Origin: Croceicoccus hydrothermalis
GTDB lineage: Bacteria; Pseudomonadota; Alphaproteobacteria; Sphingomonadales; Sphingomonadaceae
NCBI RefSeq assembly: GCF_022378335.1
Contig: NZ_JAIQCI010000002.1
Coordinates: forward strand, 62,001-126,000
Direction of reading: 5' to 3'
Length of the DNA: 64,000 nt
The translations under genes and the position numbers were made by a program. Numbering within the stretch: position 1 is the first letter of the stretch; every line of letters starts with the position of its first letter. Below are positions 46,456-55,464 of this stretch, piece by piece. The notes under the pieces are model-generated. The model was given only the letters and a program-made list of their open reading frames with translations. It made no database searches and had not been told where the DNA came from.

Positions 46456-47097
46456 ATGACGGATAATGGAATTTTGAACGCATCGCGACGCGGTGTCCTT
46501 GCCGGCGGGGTGGCGTCGGTCGCCATCGCAAGGACAATGCCCGTCGCGGCGCAGGGAGCGGGCACGTCCCGGCCTTCGCATCCCGCGCCGGCGCATATGG
46601 CGGTTGCGATGACGGTGAATGGAAAGCGGCGCGAGGTCGATGTCGACACGCGCACGACCCTGCTCGACACGCTGCGCGAACATCTGCACCTCACCGGAAG
46701 CAAGAAAGGCTGCGATCACGGGCAGTGCGGCGCGTGCACGGTGATGGTGAACGGCGAACGGGTGAACAGCTGTCTCAGCCTCGCCGTGATGCACGAAGGT
46801 GATGAGATCACCACGATCGAAGGGTTGGGCACGCCCGGCGATCTTCACGCCATGCAGGATGCCTTCGTTCGCCATGACGGCTATCAATGCGGATATTGCA
46901 CGCCGGGGCAGATCTGCTCCGCCGTTGCGACGCTGAACGAGATCGCCCGCGACATTCCGAGCCATGTGACGGACGACCTTACCGGTGCGATCCGCCCGAC
47001 CAACATGGAAATGCGCGAGCGGATGAGCGGGAATATCTGCCGCTGCGGCGCCTATGCCAACATCGCCGATGCCATGGCCGAAGTCGCGAAAGGCTAA
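46456..47097 (+). CDS. paoA: Aldehyde oxidoreductase iron-sulfur subunit PaoA
   Basis: A 213-residue 2x[2Fe-2S] subunit of a xanthine-oxidase-family enzyme. A Tat signal (ASRRGVLAGGVASVAI) exports the folded complex. Cluster motifs are GCDHGQCGACTVMVNGERVN in front, then CGYCTPGQICSAV and GNICRCGAYANI. It passes electrons from the molybdenum site to the FAD. It is the first gene of paoABC, three bases before paoB. Confidence 0.93.
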   Translation: MTDNGILNASRRGVLAGGVASVAIARTMPVAAQGAGTSRPSHPAPAHMAVAMTVNGKRREVDVDTRTTLLDTLREHLHLTGSKKGCDHGQCGACTVMVNGERVNSCLSLAVMHEGDEITTIEGLGTPGDLHAMQDAFVRHDGYQCGYCTPGQICSAVATLNEIARDIPSHVTDDLTGAIRPTNMEMRERMSGNICRCGAYANIADAMAEVAKG

Positions 47098-47100
47098 ATC

Positions 47101-48051
47101 ATGCGAAGCTTTACCTACGAACGCGCCGCAACGCCGGCGGCCGCCGCCGCGAGCGTCGCGGCCCGGCCCGGCGCGAAATTCATCGCGGGCGGGACCAATC
47201 TGCTCGACCTCATGAAGCTGGAGATCGAGACGCCGGTGCATCTCGTCGATGTGCAGGACATCGGCCTCGACGCGGTCGAGGACACGGAAGAGGGCGGCCT
47301 GCGCATCGGCACGTTGGTCAGCAATACGGCGCTGTCGGCGCATCCGCGGGTGCGGCGCGATTATCCCGTGCTGACCCGCGCGATACAGGCCGGCGCGAGT
47401 GGGCAGTTGCGCAACAAGGCGACGACCGGCGGCAATCTGCTGCAACGCACGCGATGTTCCTATTTCTACGACACCAACATGCCGTGCAACAAGCGCGATC
47501 CCGGCAGCGGGTGCGCAGGGATCAACGGACATTCGCGGCAGCTGGGCGTGATCGGTACGTCGGATGCGTGCATCGCGACCTATCCCGGCGATATGGCCGT
47601 GGCGATGCGCGTTCTCGACGCGACTGTGGAAACGATGCGCCCCGACGGGCGGGCGCGGTCCATTCCGCTGGGCGAATTTCACCGGTTGTGGGGCGATACG
47701 CCGCATGTCGAAACCGTGCTGGATCCGGGCGAGATCATCACCCATGTCGTGCTTCCCCCGCCGCCGCCCGGCCGGCACTTTTACGAGAAAGTGCGCGACC
47801 GTGCGTCCTATGCCTTTGCGCTGGTGTCGGTTGCGGCCGTCATCGCCCCCGATGGCACCGGGCGCGTCGCATTCGGCGGGGTCGCGCCGCGGCCGTGGCG
47901 CATGGCGGCGGCCGATGCCGCCCTGCCGCAGGGGGCGGGCGCGGTGATCGCCGCGGCCTTCGCCGATGCGCGCCCGACCGAGGACAATCGTTTCAAGATC
48001 AAACTGGCCGAACGCACGCTCGCCGGCGTTCTTTCCCAATTGCGGAGCTGA
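47101..48051 (+). CDS. paoB: Aldehyde oxidoreductase FAD subunit PaoB
   Basis: A 316-residue FAD-binding subunit. [20 protein letters not shown] holds the FAD loop. Cys residues in [20 protein letters not shown], continuing into CAG, match the extra [4Fe-4S] cluster described for E. coli Pao[11 protein letters not shown] is the second FAD block. It lies between paoA and paoC in the usual order. Confidence 0.93.
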   Translation: MRSFTYERAATPAAAAASVAARPGAKFIAGGTNLLDLMKLEIETPVHLVDVQDIGLDAVEDTEEGGLRIGTLVSNTALSAHPRVRRDYPVLTRAIQAGASGQLRNKATTGGNLLQRTRCSYFYDTNMPCNKRDPGSGCAGINGHSRQLGVIGTSDACIATYPGDMAVAMRVLDATVETMRPDGRARSIPLGEFHRLWGDTPHVETVLDPGEIITHVVLPPPPPGRHFYEKVRDRASYAFALVSVAAVIAPDGTGRVAFGGVAPRPWRMAAADAALPQGAGAVIAAAFADARPTEDNRFKIKLAERTLAGVLSQLRS

Positions 48052-48056
48052 ACACC

Positions 48057-50252
48057 ATGAAATTCGATAGCCCCGCAGGAGACAATCTGTTCGACCGCGC
48101 CCGCATCGTGGGCAAGTCCACGCCCCGGATCGACGGCGCACGAAAGGTCACGGGCACCGCGCCCTATGCCTATGAACGCCACGACGTCGTGGCGGGGCAG
48201 GCCTATGGCTGGATCGTGGGTTCGGCCATTGCAAAGGGTCGCATCGTGTCGATGGACCTCGCCGAGGCGCGCGCCGCGCCCGGGGTCGTCGCCATCGTTG
48301 CCGCGACCGAGCACGAGCCGGTCGGCAGCAGCGAATGGAACTATGCCCCGCTTTTCGGCGGCCGCGAGATTTCGCATTACCATCAGGCGATCGCCTGCGT
48401 CGTGGCCGAAACCTTCGAGCAGGCCCGCGCCGCGGCCGGGCTCATCCGCACGCGTTACGAAAGCGCGGACGGTGCCTTCGATCTCAAGGCCGCAAAGCCG
48501 GGCGCGCCGATCGCGATGGAGCGCGGCGAACCGGCACGTTCGTCGGTCGGCGATTTCGACGGTGCGTTTGCGGGTTCAGCGGTGACGGTCGACGAAACCT
48601 ACACCACCCCGGACGAAGCGCATGCCATGATGGAGCCGCACGCGACCATCGCGGCATGGGAAGGCGATACGCTGACCGTGTGGACATCGAACCAGATGAT
48701 CGAATGGGGGCGGCAGGCGCTGGCCTCCATCCTGCGCATGGATGCGGACAAGATCCGCGTCGATTCGCCATTCATCGGCGGCGGGTTCGGCGGCAAGCTG
48801 TTCGTGCGCGCGGATGCTGTGATGGCCGCGCTGGCCGCGAAGGCGGCGAAGCGCCCGGTCAAGCTCGCGTTGCAGCGCCCGTTGATGTTCAACAACACCA
48901 CCCATCGCCACGCCACGATACAGCGTGTGCGCATCGGCGCGGATCGCGACGGGCGCATCGCGGCGATGGGGCATGAATGCTGGTCCGGCAATATCACCGG
49001 CGAAGGGCCGGAGGACGGCACGCTGCAGACGCCGAAGCTTTACGCAGGCGCGGGGCGGATGACGGCATGCTATATCGCGCAGCTCGACCTGCCCGAAGGC
49101 AATGCGATGCGTGCGCCCGGCGAAACGCCGGGGCACATGGCGCTCGAGGTGGCGATGGACGAGCTTGCCGAAAAGCTGAACATCGATCCTGTCGAACTGC
49201 GCATCGCGAATGATGTGAAGGACCGTATCCCGGGCGGCGAGCAGACGAAGATTTCGGACCGTCACCTCACCCGTTGTCTGCGCGAGGGGGCGGAGCGTTT
49301 CGGATGGGCGAAACGGTCGGCGCGTCCCGGATCGCGGCGCAACGGCCGTTATCTGACCGGGATGGGTGTGGCGGCGGGTTATCGCGCGGCGCCGGCGCGC
49401 ACATCGGCGGCGCGGGTCGGGATCGACGATGCCGGGCGCATTTCGGTCGCCACCGACATGACCGACATCGGCACCGGCAGCTACACCATCATCGCGCAGA
49501 CCGCGGCGGAATGCATGGGTGTGCCGCTCGACGACGTAACGGTGCATCTTGGCGATTCGCGCTTTCCCGTGTCGGCGGGTTCCGGCGGGCAATGGGGCGC
49601 GGCGAGTGCGACCGCCGGCGTCTACGCCGCGTGCGTCAACCTGCGCGAGGCGATTGCGCAAAAGCTCGGCTATGACGCGGCGCGGGCCGAATTCGCCGAC
49701 GGCCGGATCAGCGGCGGCGGGCGCAGCAGCGCGCTTCGCGAGGCAGGCGCGATGTCCGTCGATGGCGAGATGACCTTCGGCAAGTTCAAGCAGGATTACG
49801 ACGTCGGCACCTATGCGAGCCATTTTGTCGAGGTGGATGTCGATGTATTCACCGGCGAAATCCGCATCCGCCGAATGCTCGCCGTGTGCGATGCGGGCCG
49901 TATTCTCAACCCGCTTTCGGCGCGCAGCCAGGTGATCGGCGGCATGGTCATGGCCGCTGGCGCCGCGCTGACCGAGCATCTGGTGGTGGACAAACGCTTC
50001 GGCTTTTTCGCCAATCACGACCTTGCCCAGTACGAGGTGCCGGTCCATGCCGACATCCCGCCGCAGGAAGTGGTTTTCCTCGACACGCTCGATCCGATCA
50101 TCTCGCCGCCGAAGGCGAAGGGCGTCGGCGAACTCGGCATTTGCGGGGTGGGGGCGGCGATTGCCAATGCCGCCTATAACGCGACCGGGGTGCGGGTGCG
50201 CGACTATCCGTTGACGCTGGACAAATATCTCGACCGTCTGCCGGCGGTGTGA
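48057..50252 (+). CDS. paoC: Aldehyde oxidoreductase molybdenum subunit PaoC
   Basis: A 731-residue molybdenum-cofactor subunit that oxidises aromatic and other aldehydes in the periplasm. FIGGGFGGKLFVRADAVMAA is a cofactor loop, and the catalytic Glu is in KGVGELGICGVGAAIANAAY. ATG 48057 is six bases after the paoB stop; the frame is open upstream through other genes in this GC-rich DNA, but those parts are not coding. The dedicated maturation chaperone gene paoD is not next to it. Confidence 0.95.
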   Translation: MKFDSPAGDNLFDRARIVGKSTPRIDGARKVTGTAPYAYERHDVVAGQAYGWIVGSAIAKGRIVSMDLAEARAAPGVVAIVAATEHEPVGSSEWNYAPLFGGREISHYHQAIACVVAETFEQARAAAGLIRTRYESADGAFDLKAAKPGAPIAMERGEPARSSVGDFDGAFAGSAVTVDETYTTPDEAHAMMEPHATIAAWEGDTLTVWTSNQMIEWGRQALASILRMDADKIRVDSPFIGGGFGGKLFVRADAVMAALAAKAAKRPVKLALQRPLMFNNTTHRHATIQRVRIGADRDGRIAAMGHECWSGNITGEGPEDGTLQTPKLYAGAGRMTACYIAQLDLPEGNAMRAPGETPGHMALEVAMDELAEKLNIDPVELRIANDVKDRIPGGEQTKISDRHLTRCLREGAERFGWAKRSARPGSRRNGRYLTGMGVAAGYRAAPARTSAARVGIDDAGRISVATDMTDIGTGSYTIIAQTAAECMGVPLDDVTVHLGDSRFPVSAGSGGQWGAASATAGVYAACVNLREAIAQKLGYDAARAEFADGRISGGGRSSALREAGAMSVDGEMTFGKFKQDYDVGTYASHFVEVDVDVFTGEIRIRRMLAVCDAGRILNPLSARSQVIGGMVMAAGAALTEHLVVDKRFGFFANHDLAQYEVPVHADIPPQEVVFLDTLDPIISPPKAKGVGELGICGVGAAIANAAYNATGVRVRDYPLTLDKYLDRLPAV

Positions 50253-50259
50253 GGGCGCG

Positions 50260-51600
50260 ATGAGCGGGAACGGTGGCGATCGCCACCGCACCGTGCCCAG
50301 CGGGCGACTTTCGCGGCTGGGACAGTTCGGGCGGCTGGCGACCGGTGTTGCGGGCGGCATGATGGCCGAAGGCGCACGCCGCATCGCCGGGGGCGAGCGA
50401 CCGCGCATGCGCGACATGCTGCTGACACCCGGCAATGTGTCGCGGCTGGCCGACCGGTTGTCGAACCTGCGCGGGGCGGCGATGAAGCTGGGGCAGATGA
50501 TCTCGATGGATGCGGGCGACATGTTGCCGCCCGAACTGGCCGAGATCATGGCCCGCCTGCGCGAAAATGCGCACCATATGCCCCCGGCGCAGATGCAGCG
50601 CGTGCTGGCCTGCGAATGGGGCGAAGACTGGCGCCGCCATTTCCGCCGGTTCGAACCGCGCCCGATGGCCGCCGCCTCCATCGGGCAGGTGCACCGCGCG
50701 ACCACGCGCGACGGGCGCGAACTCGCGATCAAGGTGCAATATCCCGGCGTACGCGAAAGCATCGATGCCGATGTCGATAATGTCGCGACCTTGTTGCGCA
50801 TATCGAACCTACTTCCGCGCGAACTCGACATCGCACCCTTGCTCGCCGCCGCGAAGGCGCAATTGGCGGAGGAGGCCGATTATTTGCGTGAAGGGGAGCA
50901 GATGGCGCGGTTCGGCGCGCTGCTTGCCGATGACGAGGATGTGGTGGTCCCCACGCTCGACCCCGATCTCACGACGCGAAACATCCTCGCGATGGGTTTC
51001 GTCGAGGGGCAGCCCATTGAAACGCTGGAACGCGAAAGCCAGGAACGGCGGGACCGGGCGATGCGGATCCTGATCGGTATCGTGCTGCGCGAATTGTTCG
51101 AGTTCCGGCAGATGCAGACCGATCCGAATTTCGCCAACTATCGCTACCAGCCCGAAACGGGGCGGATCGTCCTCCTCGATTTCGGTGCGGCGCGGGGGGT
51201 GAGCGCTGCGGTGGTCGAGGGTTATCGCGAACTGCTGCGCGCAGGATTGGCGCAGGACCGGGATCGCATCCGCGCCGCTGCCATCGCCGCCGGTTTCATG
51301 GCGCCCGCCGTCGCGACGCGGCACCGGGCGCGTGTCGACCATATGATCGACGTGATCGTCGCCGAAATGCACAAGCCCGGTCCGTTCGATTTTGGCGACC
51401 GTGCCTTTGTATCGATCCTGCGTGAGGAAGGCATGGCGATCGCGCAGGACCGGGCAAGCTGGCACCTGCCGCCCGCCGACGTGCTCTTCGTGCAGCGCAA
51501 GATCAGCGGGACCGCGCTCCTCGCCGCGAGGTTGAAGGCGCGGGTCGACGTGCGCACCATGGCGGACCGGATCGTGGGCGAGGGCGCGCCAAAGCCCTAG
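50260..51600 (+). CDS. ABC1/UbiB (AarF)-family kinase-like protein
   Basis: A 446-residue atypical kinase. KLGQMISMDAGDMLPPELAE bears the KxGQ motif, AAASIGQVHRA is the Ala-rich loop, LAIKVQYPGV holds the ATP lysine, and LLDFGAARGV is the metal-binding DFG block. Members support ubiquinone synthesis. It lies eight bases after paoC. No membrane anchor is present at the C-terminus, unlike E. coli UbiB. Confidence 0.9.
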   Translation: MSGNGGDRHRTVPSGRLSRLGQFGRLATGVAGGMMAEGARRIAGGERPRMRDMLLTPGNVSRLADRLSNLRGAAMKLGQMISMDAGDMLPPELAEIMARLRENAHHMPPAQMQRVLACEWGEDWRRHFRRFEPRPMAAASIGQVHRATTRDGRELAIKVQYPGVRESIDADVDNVATLLRISNLLPRELDIAPLLAAAKAQLAEEADYLREGEQMARFGALLADDEDVVVPTLDPDLTTRNILAMGFVEGQPIETLERESQERRDRAMRILIGIVLRELFEFRQMQTDPNFANYRYQPETGRIVLLDFGAARGVSAAVVEGYRELLRAGLAQDRDRIRAAAIAAGFMAPAVATRHRARVDHMIDVIVAEMHKPGPFDFGDRAFVSILREEGMAIAQDRASWHLPPADVLFVQRKISGTALLAARLKARVDVRTMADRIVGEGAPKP

Positions 51601-52385
51601 GGCAGGGTGCGCTCCGTCACCGATCCGGCCCATTCCTCGACCAATCCGGCAAACCGCCCAGGGTCGGTTTCGGGCAGGAAATGCTGTGCGTCCGGAACCT
51701 CGATCAGGTCGCAATCGGGCAAGCCTTTTGCCAGCGCGCGGCTGGGCAATGCGAAGGCTAGGCGCGTATCGGCCCCCATTGCGACGCGGCAGGGCGTTTC
51801 GATTTGCGCGAGTTCGCCCGGTCCGATTTGCGCCGGCGCCTGCCCCCCACCCATGAGCAGTGGCATCATCGCTGAATTGGATTCGTAGATGGCGCGACGC
51901 TCGGGCGTCATGCGTTCGAACGCGGGACCGATCAACGCACGTACCGCCGCCACCGGCCCGTCTTTCTTCAACGCGGCGCCGACCGGGCCGAAACACGATT
52001 TGAAATCGCGTGTGAAACGTTCGATTTCCTCTGCATCGGACAGGTAGTGCGGCAACCCCGCCTCGTAGAAAAAGGCGCCGGCAAACAGGTCCGGCCGCTC
52101 GCGCAGCGCCTCCAACCCCGCATGCACGGCGTAGGACCAGCACACGAGGCGTACATCGCCGCCAAGGCGTGCGGCATGCTCGCAAATGTCCCGGGCGTGC
52201 ATGGCGGTACCGAACCCGGCGCCGTCGTCCGGCCAGGCGGTATCGCCGAAATAGGTGAGCGTGATCGCCTCGGCCTCCCACCCGTCGGGGAGAGCGGCGA
52301 TCACCGGATTCCAGACCCGCGCATCGCCCGCCGCGCCATGAACGAAGAGCAGCCCCGGCATGGTCATCCCTTCGACCATGGTCAT
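51597..52385 (-). CDS. Alpha/beta hydrolase
   Basis: A 262-residue alpha/beta-fold hydrolase. LLFVHGAAGDARVWNPVIAA is the oxyanion-side motif, the likely nucleophile is Ser in LVCWSYAVHAGLEAL (a W-S-Y-A elbow rather than strict G-x-S-x-G), and the His is in VPDAQHFLPETDP. The substrate is unknown. It overlaps the PLP enzyme gene by four bases and is coupled to it, and overlaps the ABC1 gene tail to tail. Confidence 0.82.
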   Translation of the reverse strand: MTMVEGMTMPGLLFVHGAAGDARVWNPVIAALPDGWEAEAITLTYFGDTAWPDDGAGFGTAMHARDICEHAARLGGDVRLVCWSYAVHAGLEALRERPDLFAGAFFYEAGLPHYLSDAEEIERFTRDFKSCFGPVGAALKKDGPVAAVRALIGPAFERMTPERRAIYESNSAMMPLLMGGGQAPAQIGPGELAQIETPCRVAMGADTRLAFALPSRALAKGLPDCDLIEVPDAQHFLPETDPGRFAGLVEEWAGSVTERTLP

Positions 52386-53704
52386 GCCTTCGACAAAGCC
52401 TGATCGAAATCGGCGATGAGGTCGTCTGCATCCTCGATCCCGATGGACACGCGCACGAGATTGTCCGTGATGCCGAGCCGGTCCTTGCGCTCCTGCGGGA
52501 CGGAGATGTGCGTCATCGCGGCGGGATGGCTTGCCAGCGTTTCCGTCCCGCCAAGACTGACGGCGAGCTTCGCGATCTTCAGCGCGTCGAGAAAGGCGAA
52601 GCTTTCGGCCTCACCCCCCTTCACGAACACCGAAAAGGTCGACCCGCTGCCGAGGCAATGGCGGTCGTAGATGTCCTTTTGCGACGCATCGGAAATCATG
52701 CCGAGATAGCCCAGCCGGTCCACCTTCGGATGGTCGGCGAGAAAGGCACAGACCTTCGCCGCGTTTTCGCCCGCCCGCGTCATGCGCAGTTCCACCGTTT
52801 CCAGGCTGCGCAGCAACATCCACGCCGTGTTCGGATCGCAGATCGTGCCCATCGTATTGCGCAGCGCACGAACCGGATCGATCCATGTCTTCGCACCGGA
52901 CAACCCGCCCGCCACAAGATCGGAATGCCCGCCCACATATTTGGTCAGCGAATAGATGACGATGTCGGCCCCATGGTCGAGCGGACGTTGCCACAAGGGG
53001 CCAAGAAAAGTGTTGTCGATTGCGATCGGCGGCGCATCTTCACCGCCTGCAAACGCCTCGTCGCGCAGCGCGGCGATCGCCTCTATGTCCACCAGCGCAT
53101 TGGTCGGGTTGGCCGGGCTTTCGAGGTAGATCATGGCGAGCTTGCCGCCCTTTGCGCTGGCCTTCTCCTTTGCCTCGTCGATCGCGCTGGCCATGTCCTC
53201 GCGGCTCGCGCCGGCGGCGAAATCGACGTAATCGACGCCGTAACGGGCCATGATCTTGGAAATGAACCCCTCGGTCGCGGCATAGAGCGGACCGGAATGC
53301 AGGATGACATCGCCCGCCCTGCAATTGGCGAGCAGCAGCGTCGCGATCGCCGACATGCCGGAGGAAAAGACGAGGCTTTCCTCCGCCCCGTCCCAGATGG
53401 CCAGCCGGTCCTCGAGAATTTCCTGATTCGGGCCATTGAAGCGGGAATAGACCAGCCCCTCGGCCCCGCCTTCGCGTTGCCCGGTCAGCCCTTCGAAATG
53501 GCGCTTGCCCGCCGCCGCGCTTTCGAACGCGAAGGTGGAGGTGAGGAAGATCGGCGGTTTGAGCGCGCCTTCGGACAGGACAGGATCGAAGCCATAGCCC
53601 ATCATCGCGGTGCTCGGCGCGATCTTGCGCCCGCCAATGGATTCCAGTGCGGGTTTCGGCTTGCGACGCGGGGTAGGCTGATCGGGGCGGGAGGTGTCGG
53701 TCAT
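52382..53704 (-). CDS. Cystathionine gamma-synthase family PLP enzyme
   Basis: A 440-residue fold-type I PLP enzyme of sulfur amino acid metabolism. The PLP lysine is K255 in YSLTKYVGGHSDLVAGG. Other blocks are YSRFNGPNQEILEDRLAIWD, SSGMSAIATLLLA and SLGGTETLASHPA. It could be a cystathionine gamma-synthase, gamma-lyase or methionine gamma-lyase; sequence alone does not decide. The N-terminal 30 residues are Pro/Lys-rich. It is upstream of the hydrolase. Confidence 0.9.
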   Translation of the reverse strand: MTDTSRPDQPTPRRKPKPALESIGGRKIAPSTAMMGYGFDPVLSEGALKPPIFLTSTFAFESAAAGKRHFEGLTGQREGGAEGLVYSRFNGPNQEILEDRLAIWDGAEESLVFSSGMSAIATLLLANCRAGDVILHSGPLYAATEGFISKIMARYGVDYVDFAAGASREDMASAIDEAKEKASAKGGKLAMIYLESPANPTNALVDIEAIAALRDEAFAGGEDAPPIAIDNTFLGPLWQRPLDHGADIVIYSLTKYVGGHSDLVAGGLSGAKTWIDPVRALRNTMGTICDPNTAWMLLRSLETVELRMTRAGENAAKVCAFLADHPKVDRLGYLGMISDASQKDIYDRHCLGSGSTFSVFVKGGEAESFAFLDALKIAKLAVSLGGTETLASHPAAMTHISVPQERKDRLGITDNLVRVSIGIEDADDLIADFDQALSKA

Positions 53705-53883
53705 GGCTTTTGCGGATCCTCTGTCTTGTCAGGTTTCATTCGTAACCTGTTTTCGCAATCGAAGCCAATGGCGCGGCGCCGGCGGGTTCTCGATTGCAGG
53801 TGGGTTGATCCATCAACGAAGATCGCGCCGCAAATATCCAAAAAGGAGGATGGCTCGCCGCCCGGCGGCGCATGGCGGCCACG

Positions 53884-53915
53884 AAAAATGCCGCCCGGAT
53901 CATCTCCGGACGGCA
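53884..53915 (-). terminator. Rho-independent terminator of infC
   Basis: On the minus strand TGCCGTCCGGA and TCCGGGCGGCA arms (53915-53889, one mismatch) with a five-base loop are followed by TTTTT (53888-53884). It lies 27 bases past the infC stop codon. Confidence 0.8.
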
Positions 53916-53941
53916 TGGTAATCGTGGCAATCGCGCGGGCC

Positions 53942-54484
53942 TTATTTCGGCGCCAGCACCATCAACATCTGTCGCCCTTCGAGGCGGGGGAACGCCTCGA
54001 CCTTGGCGATTTCGCGAACGTCGTCCTGCACCCGCTTCAACAGGTCCATGCCGAGTTCCTGGTGCGCCATTTCGCGCCCGCGGAAACGCAGCGTCAGCTT
54101 CACCTTGTCCCCGTTTTCCAGGAACTTGTTCACGTTGCGCATCTTCACATCGTAATCATGATCGTCGATGTTGGGGCGCATCTTGATTTCTTTGAGCTCC
54201 TGCGTCTTCTGCGTCTTGCGCTGCGCATTGGCTTTTTTCTGCGCCTCGTACCGGAACTTGCCGACATCGAGGAACTTGCAAACCGGCGGGTCTGCGTTCG
54301 GAGAGACCTCAACAAGGTCCAGCCCCGTCTCGGCCGCGCGCTCGATCGCTTCGCGCGTGTACATGACCCCCAGGTTTTCGCCCTCGTCGTCGATGACCCG
54401 AACCTTGTCGGACTGAATCATGTTGTTGTATCGCGGGCCGCTCTTGACCGGCGGTTGCAATGATCGGCGAGGGGGACGTGCTAT
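53942..54484 (-). CDS. infC: Translation initiation factor IF-3
   Basis: A 180-residue IF-3 that keeps 30S subunits free and checks initiator tRNA. Blocks include [40 protein letters not shown] and [20 protein letters not shown]. The best start is ATA 54484: AGGAG (54497-54493) sits eight bases before it and the N-terminus [20 protein letters not shown] has the usual basic lead. The nearest conventional codon, TTG 54460, has no Shine-Dalgarno sequence. Rare AUU/AUA starts are known for infC and underlie its self-regulation. Confidence 0.93.
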   Translation of the reverse strand: MARPPRRSLQPPVKSGPRYNNMIQSDKVRVIDDEGENLGVMYTREAIERAAETGLDLVEVSPNADPPVCKFLDVGKFRYEAQKKANAQRKTQKTQELKEIKMRPNIDDHDYDVKMRNVNKFLENGDKVKLTLRFRGREMAHQELGMDLLKRVQDDVREIAKVEAFPRLEGRQMLMVLAPK

Positions 54485-54510
54485 GGGGCCTTCTCCTGAG
54501 ATGGCTGATT

Positions 54511-54545
54511 ACAAAAAACGGGCAGCCTTCGCAGAATCGCGAAAG
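54511..54545 (-). promoter_or_regulatory. Weak attenuator-like hairpin in the infC leader
   Basis: On the minus strand CTTTCGC (54545-54539) pairs with GCGAAGG (54532-54526) around a six-base loop; a T6 run (54518-54513) follows after seven bases, 28 bases before the infC start. The gap to the T-run makes termination uncertain. The rest of the 188-base gap between pdeM and infC holds no gene. Confidence 0.3.
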
Positions 54546-54672
54546 ACCGCTTTCAGGCGCGCTCTTATCGCAGAACCGCGCCTTTGTGAACTCGCTTACG
54601 CACCAACCGGCCCGAAGGTTCCTTCACCAACATTCAAGATGGGGAGCGAAGCCACGTTTCGCAAGGGCGCGG

Positions 54673-55419
54673 TCACGCCGCCCGCCATAAGGGAAACCGC
54701 AACAGCCGGCCCGCCGCCGGTACCATCGCCGTGATGCATCGCGCCGGTTGCATGGCATCGACGATCGCCGCATCGCCCGCGTCCATCCCTGCCGTCAGCG
54801 TACCGAACGCGGGAAGGATCATGCGCGCCCCCGCGCCCACACCGCTTTCGTCACCGTCATTCGCACCGTCGCCGATCACGGCACAGGGCCGCACGATGCG
54901 GCGCCCCTTCACCATGATCTGCAACCGGGGGTGGAAATGGCCGGACAATTCGGGCCGGGTTTCGCCAGCCTTCGCCTGATGGCGCAGCACGATGCCGCCG
55001 GTTTCCAGTTCCCCGACCTGCGTACCGCCGGGGGCGTCGGCCTCCCGGTGACGGCGATGCGCGGGCGCTAGGTAATCCTTCGAATCGTGATTGCCGGTCA
55101 CCCAGACCCAGTCCACCGCCCGCGTCAGCGCGTCGAGCATGCCGCGCGCATGCGGCTCCAGCCGGCCCGGCCCGCCCGCATCGTGGAAATTGTCGCCCAG
55201 CGTGAACACCCGCCGTGCGCCCGTGTCCCGGATCGCGGCGGCAACCCGTTCGAGCGTCTCCCGGCTGTCGTAAGGGGGCAGCATCTGTCCGGTGCGTGCG
55301 TAAAAGCTCGCCTTTTCAAGATGCAGGTCCGCGACCAGCAACGCATTCTCGCGCTCCCAGTAAAGCGCGCGGCCATCGACGATGCGCCATTCCTGATCTA
55401 CGAACGAAAGGGGAACCAT
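54673..55419 (-). CDS. pdeM: DNA repair phosphodiesterase PdeM (ligase-associated)
   Basis: A 248-residue calcineurin-like metallophosphoesterase. Metal motifs in order are ALLVADLHLEKASFYARTG (D-L-H at about 31-33), TLGDNFHDAGG, VWVTGNHDSKD and LSGHFHPRL. It corresponds to the ligase-associated DNA damage response endonuclease family. The start ATG 55419 (GGGG before it) gives MVPLSFVDQEWRIVDG. No ligase, exonuclease or helicase partner genes are beside it; hemF is divergent. Confidence 0.88.
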   Translation of the reverse strand: MVPLSFVDQEWRIVDGRALYWERENALLVADLHLEKASFYARTGQMLPPYDSRETLERVAAAIRDTGARRVFTLGDNFHDAGGPGRLEPHARGMLDALTRAVDWVWVTGNHDSKDYLAPAHRRHREADAPGGTQVGELETGGIVLRHQAKAGETRPELSGHFHPRLQIMVKGRRIVRPCAVIGDGANDGDESGVGAGARMILPAFGTLTAGMDAGDAAIVDAMQPARCITAMVPAAGRLLRFPLWRAA

Positions 55420-55464
55420 GCGAAGTCTATTGCCGCAGCCGCGCCGGTTTGGCAAGCGCGGGCC

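Noticed and set aside
46887..50252. An 1121-residue plus-strand frame
   Set aside because: The first 390 codons lie over paoA and paoB in another frame; PaoC starts at 48057.
53705..53830. A SAM riboswitch in front of the PLP enzyme gene
   Set aside because: No SAM-II or other SAM-aptamer conserved blocks were found on the minus strand.
52508..54463. A 651-residue plus-strand frame opposite the PLP enzyme and infC
   Set aside because: It is antisense to two well-supported genes and shows no family features.
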